A model generated the notes under the pieces. It was not told where the DNA came from. It did no database searches and was given only the letters and a program-made list of their open reading frames with translations. The translations under genes were made by a program, and so were the position numbers. From positions 32,332,165 through 32,396,164 of the forward strand of contig CM070639.1 in NCBI GenBank assembly GCA_036346255.1: a stretch of DNA of 64,000 nucleotides. Direction: 5' to 3'. This document shows, piece by piece, positions 1 through 11,284 of this stretch; the stretch's first letter is position 1; each line of letters starts with the position of its first letter. Source of the stretch: Ampelocalamus luodianensis (lineage: Eukaryota; Streptophyta; Magnoliopsida; Poales; Poaceae).

Positions 1-466
1 TAAAAGAATTAATCAACTTGTAAAGATGCGTGGAAGTGTGTGACTCCAACTCAAGTCTACTCCCTTCTATGTATGCCGTTCTTGCAAAAGGTACCTAAAA
101 CACAACAAAAGCAAGAGTGAGCCCAAAGACTCAGCAAGTACCAAAAAGAATCATTAACCTCACACGTACAGCAACAACATTCAAAACCAAAACTTTACTC
201 GGAAACATAGCTCATGTTGTATGAATGCACATATGCAATGCATCTTTTCTCTTCCACTCTTTTTCGCATTTTACCGGTAATGCGAGATATGCAACCGTCG
301 TCGCATACCATACCTATGCTCGCAAGCACAGGGACCAATTGCCCAATACTCCGCAAGTAAAGGGGGCCTCAAGCCCACACTCCACAAGTATGGGGACCAT
401 AAGCCCATCATTTTCATAATGGAGACCTCTTTTCAATGCCCATATTTCACAAATGTGGGGACCTCA
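1..466 (-). repeat. LTR L, left piece (A/C-related family)
   Basis: Left visible part of a reverse gypsy LTR; its outer end lies beyond the window. It resembles LTR C: both carry 'cctaaaaca...', then 'gactcagcaagtac', then short CCCA...TGGGGACC hairpins (for example around 360-460). The rest of the same LTR resumes at 9288, because element A inserted here. No coding capacity is seen; the 64-residue ORF at 225-419 is taken as chance. Confidence 0.7.
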
Positions 467-2727
467 TGTAACACCCTGGCTATTCGGAAGCCAAGATGTC
501 ACCTAAATCATCTAACATACAACCATAATGCGGAAGAATTTGAATAATATCAACTAATGTTATAAAGAAATCACTACTTAATAGAACCATGGCATGACAA
601 TAGTCTGAATTCAAGCAAGTGTAACGAAGGATGATCGAAGATCACAAGCAATACACAATCAATCATAACATGGAGAAGGTATCCTTCCTTCACCACTTAA
701 AGTTATTTATTACAGTTTATCCCTTAACGAATGAAAGATAGAAACTAAATCATATTGTTGAACTTGATTATGGTGATTTGCACGATTAGTGCGTGTCTAC
801 TCCCCCCCGATAGAGCCAACATCAATGATAACCTAAAATAAACAAACAAAGCAAGAATGAGTCCGTGACTCAGCAAGTACAGTGAATAAATGAACATACC
901 ACAGGTACGAATAAGACCTCATCATTAAAGAATGCGAACATACCCCGAATGAGTGTATGAATGAATAGAATGAATGGATTTAATGAAAAGAATGGACTGC
1001 ACACATGCTTATACCGGTATAGCTAGTGACACACCCGTCGGTGTGCACTTAAGCCCGTATTTATCGAAATACGGGGATCCAAAATACCGTATGAAGAACG
1101 TTTCATACGGGTGTCCAAAACTGCCCACATTGGAATGGTGGAACTTCACATGCCCATACTAGAATTGATGGGACTTTAGACTCCACTCCCGTGGAGCTCC
1201 ACTCCCGTGGACGGAACATGAACATGGATGCATTAATTAACATAAGTATTATGACTAACATCATCTGCACACATATGAAAGAACATACGCAAGGAACATA
1301 ATCCTTAGAACCTCTTGTATTCTTTAACCTCCACTCCTGTGGACGGAACATGAATATTGAAACTTCTCTCGTATCGAACAAAACACAATATTAATTACAA
1401 TGCACACAAAAGTCAATGTACTTGCCTTCCGCGAAGCGCTGCGGTAGGTAAAGAAGATGTCCCTAAACCGAAGCCTCTCTGCCTACAGAAGTAAGTACCC
1501 GATATAAATACAACATATAACAAAGCGCTTCCATTAACGTTCTACAACGCCTTCCCGACAATCCACAATTAACTAGTTAGAATATGAAAACAGACTACTC
1601 AGGCACAACCCGAAACTGGACAGCAGAACGGTAAAAATCATATCTATTGGTCTGGAACTCGGAATGAGGTGAGACCAATTTCTATGGATTCCTAACTGAC
1701 ATATCTACAATACTCTAGTTGACAAGGTAACCCAATTCGGCCAATTTAATTTACTAACAGATAACTGAAACAGCAGTACAGAATCTGTCTACACAAATAA
1801 GACAGCAGTATGAAAACGATCATAACTTTTAATCTAAAACTCCGAATTGAGTGTTCTTTAACAATATCAAAAGCTAAGACCAAGGCCTACAATAACCTAG
1901 TTGGGTGACAGCCCTGAATTTTCCATTAACACACTCATATTTTAAAAGACAACTTGACAGTTTATTCTCATCAGGATTCTGGACAGCAGAGACTAAAACT
2001 AGCATAACTTTTTACCCGTACATCGGAATTCAGTGCTCTTGGCGGCCACCGAAAGCTAAGAACAAAACCTAAATAACTCTAGCAGATAAAAATCACTAAT
2101 TCTGCCTCTAAACACACAAAACAGGCCACGCAAGAAACTGGACAGAATTGAATTTACAGAAGACAGAACTTGATCCGATCAAACCTAATCAAATTCGCCT
2201 CTACGATTAACCCAACAACAAAAACGACATTCATTACCCTTGAGAACACCCAGGGAGACGACGAAGAATCCTTGAAGGAGCTCCTCTCCTTCTTGAACAG
2301 CAGCCCCGCAAAACCCCTCCTTCCTTTGCAAAAACCGGCGGCAATGCGGTTCGGCACTAGGAGGGAGTTGGCTCCAAGAGGTAGGAGGTGCAGCACCAAT
2401 GGGGAGGCGCCAAGAGGAGGAGGAGGCAGGGCGCAAGGGAGAGGGAGGGATAGGGGCGGCGGCCACAGGAGGGAGGAGTGGGAGAAGTGGGAGAGGTGGG
2501 GGTGCTAGGGTTTGTGCACCCCCCTTTGGCCGACCAACTAATGGGCCTTTGGCCCCCCCCCAAAGGCCTTGCGGCTGCCCCTCTTGGGTCTACAAAGCCC
2601 TCTCTTGGGCCTCACGCCAAAGGCCCAGCCCAAAGTTAAAGAACAAAGCAACGCGGAAATTTCTCCTTTTAAGTTGAATTTGAAATAAAACCACATTGTT
2701 TTTCGTCAAAGCGAAACGGATATTACA
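467..2727 (-). repeat. 3' LTR of element A
   Basis: A 2261-bp LTR running from TGTAACACCC to GGATATTACA on the plus strand. It contains the hairpin array near 1011-1215, about three diverged modules of 130-160 bp (near 1610, 1765 and 1975) with a GGACAGCAG...ATAACTTTT...GAAAGCTAAG pattern, and a GC- and purine-rich end before 2700. Several ORFs of 60-110 residues on both strands overlap here and show no family features, so they are not called. Confidence 0.9.
1011..1215 (-). other. Array of short hairpins in A-family LTR
   Basis: Consecutive inverted repeats: ATACCGGTAT (1011-1020); CACACC/GGTGTG (1030-1035 with 1040-1045); CCCGTATTT/AAATACGGG (1054-1062 with 1067-1075); CCGTATGAA/TTCATACGG (1087-1095 with 1102-1110); then CCCAC...GTGGG, CCCAT...ATGGG and two TCCAC...GTGGA units to about 1215. 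Equivalent arrays sit in LTRs A2, C, D and I. They lie downstream of U3 on the element strand and so are probably in transcribed leader or U5. The function is unknown. Confidence 0.7.
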
Positions 2728-2739
2728 TTCTACCCTCTT
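2728..2739 (-). promoter_or_regulatory. Polypurine tract of element A
   Basis: On the element strand AAGAGGGTAGAA lies directly before the 3' LTR start TGTAATATCC. This is the expected place and composition of the plus-strand DNA primer of an LTR retrotransposon. Confidence 0.75.
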
Positions 2740-2819
2740 AACGAGATTCGACCTCGAATCCTCACACGACTCGCGAAAGAATAACCACAACTAAGAACTA
2801 ACGACGGTGAACAGATACT

Positions 2820-3230
2820 CGTTGCGAACAAAACCAGGTAATGCTCACCCCAAGCGAATCTCCAACTCCCAAGTAGCCTCTCTCTCGGGCTGAAAATTCC
2901 ACAACACAACGACGTAACACGACGTCTGATCTAACACTCAACCCGGTGTTTCCAGGTACACTCGTCGGACAAAACTCGAAGGTAAGATCTCACTCGATGA
3001 TCAACGGCGCAAACGAAACCTCAAACTCTGGATCTCCCAGGTACTCACTCAACACGAGAACATACAAGACGTTACGCACTCCGCGCACGGACTCGTGACA
3101 GTCCTAGCGATACGCTAACTAGCGAAAACAACCCAATGCACCTTGGGTTAACCTTCCCATTGATGCCGAACCACACAACATGCACATAGAACGCGTAACT
3201 CTTGTTCCACCTCTCAATTGAACTCTTCAC
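2820..3230 (-). pseudogene. Decayed pol tail of element A (integrase C-terminus with chromodomain-like end)
   Basis: No open frame survives, but reverse-strand translation in pieces recalls the end of a chromovirus polyprotein. Near 2858-2890 one frame reads EREATWELE, the hallmark of the chromodomain C-terminal helix. Upstream, around 3020-3100, another frame reads VLYVLVLSEYLGDP, in the place where gypsy integrases have their conserved HVSxLRKYVxDP segment. Equivalent pieces are seen in C (15890-16257) and D (19190-19600), so the tail is inherited in this family. Stops and frame changes separate the pieces. The identification rests on motif order and spacing only. Confidence 0.55.
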
Positions 3231-6200
3231 TGAAAACAAGGATCACCTCCTTTAACCGGAAACATACAATCGAATTCTTTTTAAGCAAACTCTTTTACCG
3301 GCAAAACACACCTGAATAAGAAAGATTCACATCACAACTATACGTTACTAACTGGGTACTGAAGAGTAAAATCCAGAAATTAGAATTTCATCAAGAAAAC
3401 CTTTCCACCTTCCAAGTGGCAGTCTGCGAATAAACATCACGAAAACCAGAGGAGGAATCAGTTTAAATGCCCAAATCAAAAACTTCTTTATTCTTCCTGA
3501 ACCGATAAGAACCACACATACCAAAATCGAGTCAAACTCGACTTACGAAAGACATTGGTCAACAGCACAAAGCTCAAGCGAGAATAAAGAAAATACTTCA
3601 CTAATCAAGAAGACATCTTTTTCCTTAGTTTCACGTTTTGGAATAAAATATCTCTCCAACCTTGGAATTCGAATTCATCGCATACCACACGCTCTCAAAC
3701 CACTTCATTTAACATCCTCAAATTAGGCCTAAACCGAAATACATCATCACCTCCAACTCTCAAGAATAACACGTCAGAATCCTTAGTACACCCGCTCATG
3801 AACTACATCAGAAGGGTTCTATCGACAATCTTTCCACTACTCAGAATACTCCAGATTTCTATCTCCTCTACACACAAATCTTTGGGTGACCCAAAAGTCT
3901 AGCATGAAAATGATAAGCCCAAATTTAAACTCCAAGACCCCTACAACGAATTCCTCTTATAACACATGGTGAAATCATCGGATTAAATCTCTAACATCCC
4001 CACAATTTTGACATACTCACTCATTGACATCATCAGGAATCACTCACACAACATCGCCAAACTTTCCAATTGTGTTACTCTATAAAATTGATTAAGGTTT
4101 CCATACCTTTGATAATCCCCAACATTTCAACATGAACCAAAGTTCTAGAACTACACTATACCATAGGTCCTACTTAGTCGAACACTATACAGTTTTACTT
4201 CGAAGCCATACACTCCATCTGAATCAACTTCCCTCCAAGAGGTTCAGGTCAAAACCAACCTATCTTCTATTACTCCTCCAATAGCTTGGTAGCAAAATCT
4301 CACCCCTACAATCACTTAACCACCACCAAACAATTGACAACTTACACTTTGTAAAACTTTGCAACACAAAACTGTTGATCCTTTCTCAAAAGAAAGAGGC
4401 GAACAAGGACAAATTTCACCACACAGGAAAAAAAAATGTTGCTGCTCACAGTGAGCACGAAACCAAAAGAAATAATCTGGTAATGAAGATCTGGGAAAAC
4501 GAAAGTTGAGTTCACAATGGAGGACACACATCCTCTAAAAGGGAATAGCAAAAACCACCAATAAGAAAATGACATCGCGATTGAAACTCGACAACTCTTG
4601 AGTGAAAAGAGCAAAAGTTTATGAACAATCAAATAACCACAAGTTACAAAACTTGACTCAAATTCTCAAATATTCCTACTGCACTCTTTCCTTTAACACT
4701 GAAATTAATTCTTTGACTAACATCGCTTTGCCACAACGAACAAGATAAGGTCTTTAGTCCAAACCACAAGGACTAATTAAGAACTAATAAAATTCTTCAA
4801 TACGTTATATTTGTTCAGAATAGTTCAACTACACAAGAAACATGAGATCCAAATAATCTCAGCCACCAAACTCGAAACATTTCCAATTACAGGATTTCGC
4901 GAAAAGCAAGTAGATTATTCTCCTCTTAAAGGAACCAACATATCTTCTTTGATTGCAACCTCATGTTGTCAACTCAGACCAAAGAGCCTTTAAAATTAAA
5001 TCACACCAATCTCTTAAGAAGCAACAGACAATCCAATACCTTAATTTATTTAAAATAATTTCAACTACGGATAATTCATGAGTTCCAAAATATCACGAAA
5101 GCTAAACTTGAAATATTCTCATCCGAACGATATCAGAAGGCGATCAAATTACTACGGTATTAACATCAATCTCACAACAACAATTAGAAAACACTTGAAA
5201 GACCCACGTGAAAAGAATGGGTTGATTCTTTCTCAAAAGAAGAGACATATGGAAACGATTTTCACCAACTAGAAAACTCATCTACCACTGTGATGAACAC
5301 GGGGCCAAGGAAAAAACCAATTAGGCAATGAACTCATAGAACATAAGTGGAGTCCACGGTTGAAAGCATAAGCCTCACAAGAAGAGAATATTGAACCTTA
5401 ATGATAAGAACAAATAAGTATTCAAGATCAAGCACTTGCATCATCAAGAACCATTATAACTTTGTAACATATCGTTACTCGATAAACTTCATTTACCACA
5501 TAAAGCTGAACCCCAAAAGATTTAAGAACACAAAACTTGAATTTTGATCATTTAGGAAATATCACCATGTTTGATCAAATTACTACGAGAATTAACCTCA
5601 TTATCACATTTTGACGATTTAATAACCAGATTATGCTAAGCAATAACAATATCACAATGCACGCTATCAAAGACTACTTACAAAATTCATCTACTCAACT
5701 GTTGGTGTTGCTCAACTCCTTCTTCAGCACTCATTAACAATTGATGATTGTACTAATCATGTGTGTACATACGGTACTAATTCCATTTGCAATCACATAA
5801 CCATATAAACATAGATTCACATTTCACCTTTGTTCAGAAATCATTTCAAACATGACTAAAGATTCACTAACATAATTTTCTATAAACAAGGTTTCACGAA
5901 TCGATACACCAAAGACCTATCCGGTCCTTTATACAAGTTTCAACAATTTAAGCATACCAGGAAATAGATAAATCTAGCTCTTAAGTAAGATCTATAGGTT
6001 CTGAACAGATATGGACAGTCTTTATTTAACATACAACATGTATCAAATACAAGGACATTTCAAATTAATCAATTTCACTTTCATAGATGGTAGTTAAGAA
6101 TAATTGATTGCACCATGCTAATAACCCGACTTGGTAACTCATATCATAACAATTTATTCGTTTAGTTATAACTTCTCATTTTAAGCATGACAAGTCATCA

Positions 6201-6987
6201 CAAAAGGATTCTAACGCCTTACTTCAGCAAAAGAGAGACTTCAAACCTCAACGCTCGAAGTAACCCAAAAGAAACACATAAAGCCAAAGCTTTCCCATGC
6301 AAACGAACTTACAGCGGGAAACTCTCACTAACCAAGTTATCAAACGAGTAAATGAGTCATTCTTTTTCAATGAGAAAGAAGGAGTAACCATGAAAACATC
6401 AATCTTGCCAATTGACAACGACCACAAGTAGTAAAAGCAACTTAACAGTCGAAAAGCAATAATTGTTTCAGAGAACCAAGAGGGATCTATTGAAAACCAT
6501 AAACTATCATGAACCACAAACCTAGGAGAAATTCATCAACCACCACAGGACAAGAACTGGCAAATTCAGAAATCAAGAAAGATAACAAATTTCTAAAGCA
6601 ACTCACGCTTAACACCTGAAACTATGGTACTCGGGGTAACTACTCCTCTAACCACGTACTGCGAATAGTGGTGTAACCTGGTGAATCCCAGAGTAACAAC
6701 CACGACCTCCACTTCTTATCATCCATTAACAACACGCTTCACCAAAATACTCAATTATGAATATACAAGATCATCTCATGACAATCATGGTATTAGTTCA
6801 TAGATATTCAATATCATAGCAGATCATAGATTAACAACAAGAATGATAGTATAGAAGCAATTCAAGAACAGTTCAACATGATGAAACACACCACTAGAAA
6901 ATACGGATACGATGGATTACCCAAACCCCACCCATCAGGTACGCGATGTGTCATTTTAATAACTTAATTACCACAGACCTAAAGCCC
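3231..6987 (-). other. Non-coding body of element A
   Basis: An AT-rich stretch of 3.8 kb with no ORF over about 100 residues and no gag, protease, reverse transcriptase or integrase-core motif that I can find. Parts match the bodies of C and D, such as the patch near 3660-3770, which resembles 16680-16770, and the patch near 6250-6520, which resembles 21160-21400. This is shared ancestry, not random filler. It probably represents worn-out gag-pol. Confidence 0.6.
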
Positions 6988-6999
6988 GCTCTGATACCA
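6988..6999 (-). promoter_or_regulatory. Primer-binding site of element A (tRNA-iMet)
   Basis: The element strand reads TGGTATCAGAGC two bases after the 5' LTR end. This is a full match to the usual plant initiator-Met tRNA primer site and fixes the element as reverse-oriented. Confidence 0.95.
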
Positions 7000-7001
7000 A
7001 C

Positions 7002-9287
7002 TGTAACACCCTGGCTATTCGCAAGCCAAGATGTCACCTAAATCATCTAACATACAACCATAATGCGGAAGAATTTGAATAATATAAACTAATGTTATAA
7101 AGAAATCACTACTTAATAGAACCATGGCATTACAATAGTCTAAATTCAAGCAAGTGTAACGAAGGATGATCAAGATCACAAGCAATACATAATCAATCAT
7201 AACATGGAGAAGGTATCCTTCCTTCACCACTTAAAGTTATTTATTACGTTTATCCCTTAACGAATGAAAGATAGAAACTAAATCATATTGTTGAACTTGA
7301 TTATGGTGATTTGCACGATTAGTGCGTGTTTACTCCCTCCCGATAGAGCCAGCATCAATGATCATCTAAAATAAACAAACAAAGCAAGAATGAGTCCGTG
7401 ACTCAAAGCAAGTCTGATGAATAAATGAACATACCACAGTGCGAATAAGACCTCATCATTAAAGAATGCGAACATACCCGAATGAGTGTATGAATGAATA
7501 GAATGAATGGATTTAATGAAAAGAATGGATCGCACACATGCTTATATCGGTATAGCTAGTGACACACCCGCTCGGTGTGCACTTAAGCCCGTATTTATCG
7601 AAATACGGGGATCCAAAATACCGTATGAAGAACGTTTCATACGGTGTCCAAAATTGCCCACATTGGAATGGTGGGACTTCACATGCCCATACTTTGGAAT
7701 TGATGGGACTTTAGACTCCACTCCGTGGAGCTCCACTCCGTGGACGGAACATGAACATGGATGCATTAATGAACATAAGTATTATGACTAACATCATCTG
7801 CACACATATGAAAGAACATACGCAAGGAACATAATCCTTGGAACCTCTTGTATTCTTTAACCTCCACTCCCGTGGACGGAACATGAATATTGAAGCTTCT
7901 CTCATATCGAACAAAACACAATATTAAACATTGAGCATCCAGTAATTACAATTCACACAAAAGTCAATGTACTTGCCTTCCGCGAAGCGCTGCGGTAGTT
8001 AAAGAAGATGTCCCTAAACCGAAGCCTCTCTGCCTACAGAAGTAAGTACCCGATATAAATACAACATATAACAAAGCGCTTCCATTAACGTTCTACAACG
8101 CCTTCCCAACAATCCACAATTAACTAGTTAGCTCTAATATGAAAACAGACTACTCAGGCACAACCCGAAACTGGACAGCAGAACAGTAAAAATCATATCT
8201 ATTGGTCTGGAACTCGGAATGAGGTGAGACCAATTTCTATGGATTCTTAACTGACATATGTACAGTACTCTAGTTGACAAGGTAACCCAATTCGTCCAAT
8301 TTAATTTACTGACAGATAACTGAAACAGCAGTACAGAATCGGTCTACACAAATAAGACAACAATATTAAAACGATCATAAATTTTAATCTACAACTCCGA
8401 ATTGAGTGTTATTTAACAATATCAAAAGCTAAGTTCAAGGCCTACAATAACCTAGTTGGGTGAAAGCCCTGAATTTTCCATTAACACACCAATATTTTAA
8501 AAGACAACTTGACAGTTTATTCTTGTTAGGATTCTGGACAGCAGAGACTAAAACTAGCATAACTTTTTACCCGTACATCGGAATTCAGTGCTCTTGGCGG
8601 CCACCGAAAGCTAAGAACAAAACCTAAATAACTCTAGCAGATCCAAATCCCTAATTCTGCCTCTAAACACACAAAACAGGCCACGCAAGAAACTGGACAG
8701 AATTGAATTTACAGAAGACAGAACTTGATCCGATCAAACCTAATCAAATTCGCCTCTACGATTAACCCAACAACAAAAACGATATTCGTTACCCTTGAGA
8801 ACACCCAGGGAGACGACGAAGAATCCTTGAAGGAGCTCCTCTCCTTCTTGAACAGCAGCCCCGCAAAACCCCTCCTTCCTTTGCAAAAACCGGCGGCAAT
8901 GCGGTTCGGCACTAGGAGGGAGTTGGCTCCAAGAGGTAAGGAGGTGCAGCACCATGGGGGGAGGCGTCAAGAGGAGGAGGAGGCAGGGCGCAGGGAGAGG
9001 GAGGGATAGGGGCGGCCACGGGGAGGGAGAGTGGGAGAAGTGGGAGAGGTGGGGTGCTAGGGTTTGTGCACCCCCTTTGGCCGGCCAACTTATGGGCCTT
9101 TGGGCCCCCCCCAAAGGCCTTGCGGCTGCCCCCTCTTGGGTCTACAAAGCTCTCTCTTGGGCCTGCTGGCCAAAGGCCCAGGCCCAAAGCTGGAAGAACA
9201 GGCGAAACGCCGGAAATTTCTCCTTTTAAGTTGAATTCGAAATAAAACCACATTGTTTTTCGTCCTAAACAGAAACGGGATATTACA
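7002..9287 (-). repeat. 5' LTR of element A
   Basis: A 2286-bp partner of 467-2727. Over the first roughly 260 aligned bases I count five substitutions and two one-base gaps. Small differences elsewhere are mostly short indels in GC-rich spots. The hairpin array recurs near 7552-7745, with the third stem extended to ACCGTATGAA/TTCATACGGT. It ends TATTACA at 9287. Confidence 0.9.
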
Positions 9288-10823
9288 CCTCCAACCCGTC
9301 ATCTACATGACCGGGACCTCGAATATGCATACCTGGTCACCACGTGACCAAGTCTTATGTATGCTTTCATTGTGCACATGAACAATTACAATTTCGCAAT
9401 AATCGTGAACAACATCAACACCATACATGAATTATAATCATTCGTATCATAAGCATTCACCATCTTTAATCAACATATCACACTATCAACCAAGCATAGC
9501 TAATATGTATCAAAATGCTAGCACTCAATGTCAAACAATTCATAATTACTCTATCAAACAGAGTACTTGCCTTAACCATGTGAGAACGGAGGATGTGAAA
9601 AGGGTGCTGCCTCCAGGACCAGTCCCCCACCTAAATTCATTTAAAAGCATACTAAGACAACAGTAATGGACCAAACAAACTATAAAAGCAAACACGAACT
9701 TGCAATAGTTCTTTTAACGCGAACCCAACTCCAATTCCTAAATGTTGTTATGTCCCCTCTGTGGACAGTCGCGTTCTGAAATTCATATCTTTTAGTACAG
9801 GAGTCCAAATGAGGTGTTCTTGGACTTCATTGAAAGGTTATCAATTTCCTCAACTAAACCTAGCTGGTGGGCCTTCCTGATTCGGCAATCTAATACCCTT
9901 ATCATGCTCATTAATGAACATCGATTTCACGTCAGGTTCTCTCGACAGTACACTAAAACTACCATAATTTTCAGTTCGTTTGTCCAAATTTAGCATTCTT
10001 GAGCTTTCCTAAAAGCTACAACAATTATATACAACTTTCGTTATACTGAGATCCTCTAATTTTCCATTTAACTGATCGCTCAAGTCAGATTACTAAAACT
10101 TATCAGGGTACCGAGAGATTTGCAGAACAGTCACATTAAAAAAATTCATAACTTCTGCTACAAAGGTCCAAATAATGCGATCTAGCTCTTCATCGAAAGC
10201 TATTGACGTCCTCTACAATATTCTAGGAGATGCCCAGGACTAAATCCGCACTTAACTACATCAAAACGATTGTCTAACGAAATCTGTTCTGAGCAGACCA
10301 TAATACTAATATTGCTACAACAATTAAGTATGCATTTAATCGGGGGAAAACAGGGGTTACCCTTGACGAACCGATTGTTGGGCACGAAGAGCACCCACCA
10401 GCGACCTCTCCCCACGAAGATGGTCTTCTCCCCCTCACCTTCTTCTTCCTCCAACAGCCGGCCACCTCCAAGCGTTCTCCTTCTTTTCCCTAATCGGCAG
10501 GCGTGGAGGGTGGACGATCTTCGCCGATAGCAGGGGAGGCAGCGCTACAATACCTCGGTGTGCTATAGTATCACATTGAGCTACAAGATTGCTCGATGTG
10601 CTACGACACCACGTGGGCTACTGATCTGGCGCGCTACGGTCGTGCTCTGATAAAAACTACTAGGGTTTGTACCTCTTAAGTCGCTTCCCCGCTTGGGCCA
10701 AAGAGCTATGGGCCAAAGGCCCAAGTTTTAATACTCCTTCCAAATTCTGAATTTTTATTTTCTAATTATATTTAATTTCATTATTAATCATTTATTTGTT
10801 GTATGTTTAAACGAGATATTACA
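9288..10823 (-). repeat. LTR L, right piece
   Basis: Continuation of LTR L after element A. It ends with 'tttaaacgagatattaca', close to the end of LTR C ('tttaaatggggtattaca'). It abuts pol of element B at 10824, with TTTTG as a possible target five-mer whose partner lies outside the window. The U3 part carries repeated GCTACAATA/GCTATAGTA-like words near 10540-10640. L is therefore a solo LTR or the 5' LTR of an element to the left. Confidence 0.75.
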
Positions 10824-11244
10824 TTTTGTCTATCTCAGAGTTAGTCCACTCAGAAGAGTAAGAAGATTCTGGACAAAAGGAAAACTCGCACCCAGATTTG
10901 TAGGACCTTACAAGATTCTAGCAAGAAGAGGTGAGGTTGCGTATCAGCTTGAGCTACCAGCATCCTTGTCAGCAGTCCACGACGTCTTCCACGTCTCCCA
11001 ACTGAAGAAGTGCCTCAGAGTGCCAACAGAAGAAACACCGATTGAAAGCATCGATCTTCAGGAAGACCTCACCTATGTGGAGCAACCAATAAAAATCCTT
11101 GATGTGGCAGAACGAATCACCAGAAGCAAAGTCATCCGTTCATGCAAGGTCCAATGGAGCAATCATTCTGAAGAAGAAGCCACTTGAGAGCGAGAAGAAG
11201 ATTTGAAAGCCAAGGATCCCCACCTTTATGCTGGCCAAGTATGA
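10824..11244 (+). pseudogene. Ty3/gypsy pol C-terminal fragment (element B)
   Basis: A frame starting at 10825 encodes the end of a Tekay-like chromovirus integrase. It has the GPYKILARRGEVAYQLELP segment, HDVFHVSQLKKCLRVP, and a chromodomain ending VQWSNHSEEEAT. The next codon, 11185-11187, is TGA where relatives carry the Trp of ATWERE; the frame then continues to a natural-looking TGA at 11242-11244. In the intact family this domain follows the DDE core and helps direct integration, with chromodomains thought to read heterochromatin marks. The front of the gene was separated by insertion of LTR L. The polypurine tract and 3' LTR follow directly, confirming the end of the element. Confidence 0.85.
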
Positions 11245-11267
11245 ATCTCGAGGTCGAGATTCCCTTT

Positions 11268-11284
11268 AAGGGGGGGGGTAGGTT
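11268..11284 (+). promoter_or_regulatory. Polypurine tract of element B
   Basis: AAGGGGGGGGGTAGG stands immediately before the 3' LTR start TGTAACAGACC at 11285 and follows the pol stop by 23 bases. This is the standard arrangement for a forward gypsy element. Confidence 0.85.

Larger units (their letters stand above)
467..9287 (-). mobile_element. Element A: complete non-autonomous-looking Ty3/gypsy LTR retrotransposon
   Basis: A complete reverse element. The 5' LTR is 7002-9287, the tRNA-iMet primer-binding site 6988-6999, the body 2728-7001, the polypurine tract just right of 2727 and the 3' LTR 467-2727. LTR ends are TGTAATATCC and GGGTGTTACA on the element strand. Flanking five-mers are CCTCA (462-466) and CCTCC (9288-9292), a 4/5 target duplication. 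The two LTRs are about 98% alike by eye where compared, so insertion is fairly recent, yet the 4.3-kb body holds no gag or pol ORF, only a decayed pol tail. I infer it moves with proteins supplied by relatives. Confidence 0.85.

Noticed and set aside
6248..6517. Hydrophobic reverse ORF in body of A as a membrane protein
   Set aside because: AT-rich sequence gives Phe/Leu-rich frames by chance; the matching stretch of D (21166-21393) is related at DNA level but the frame is not kept cleanly.
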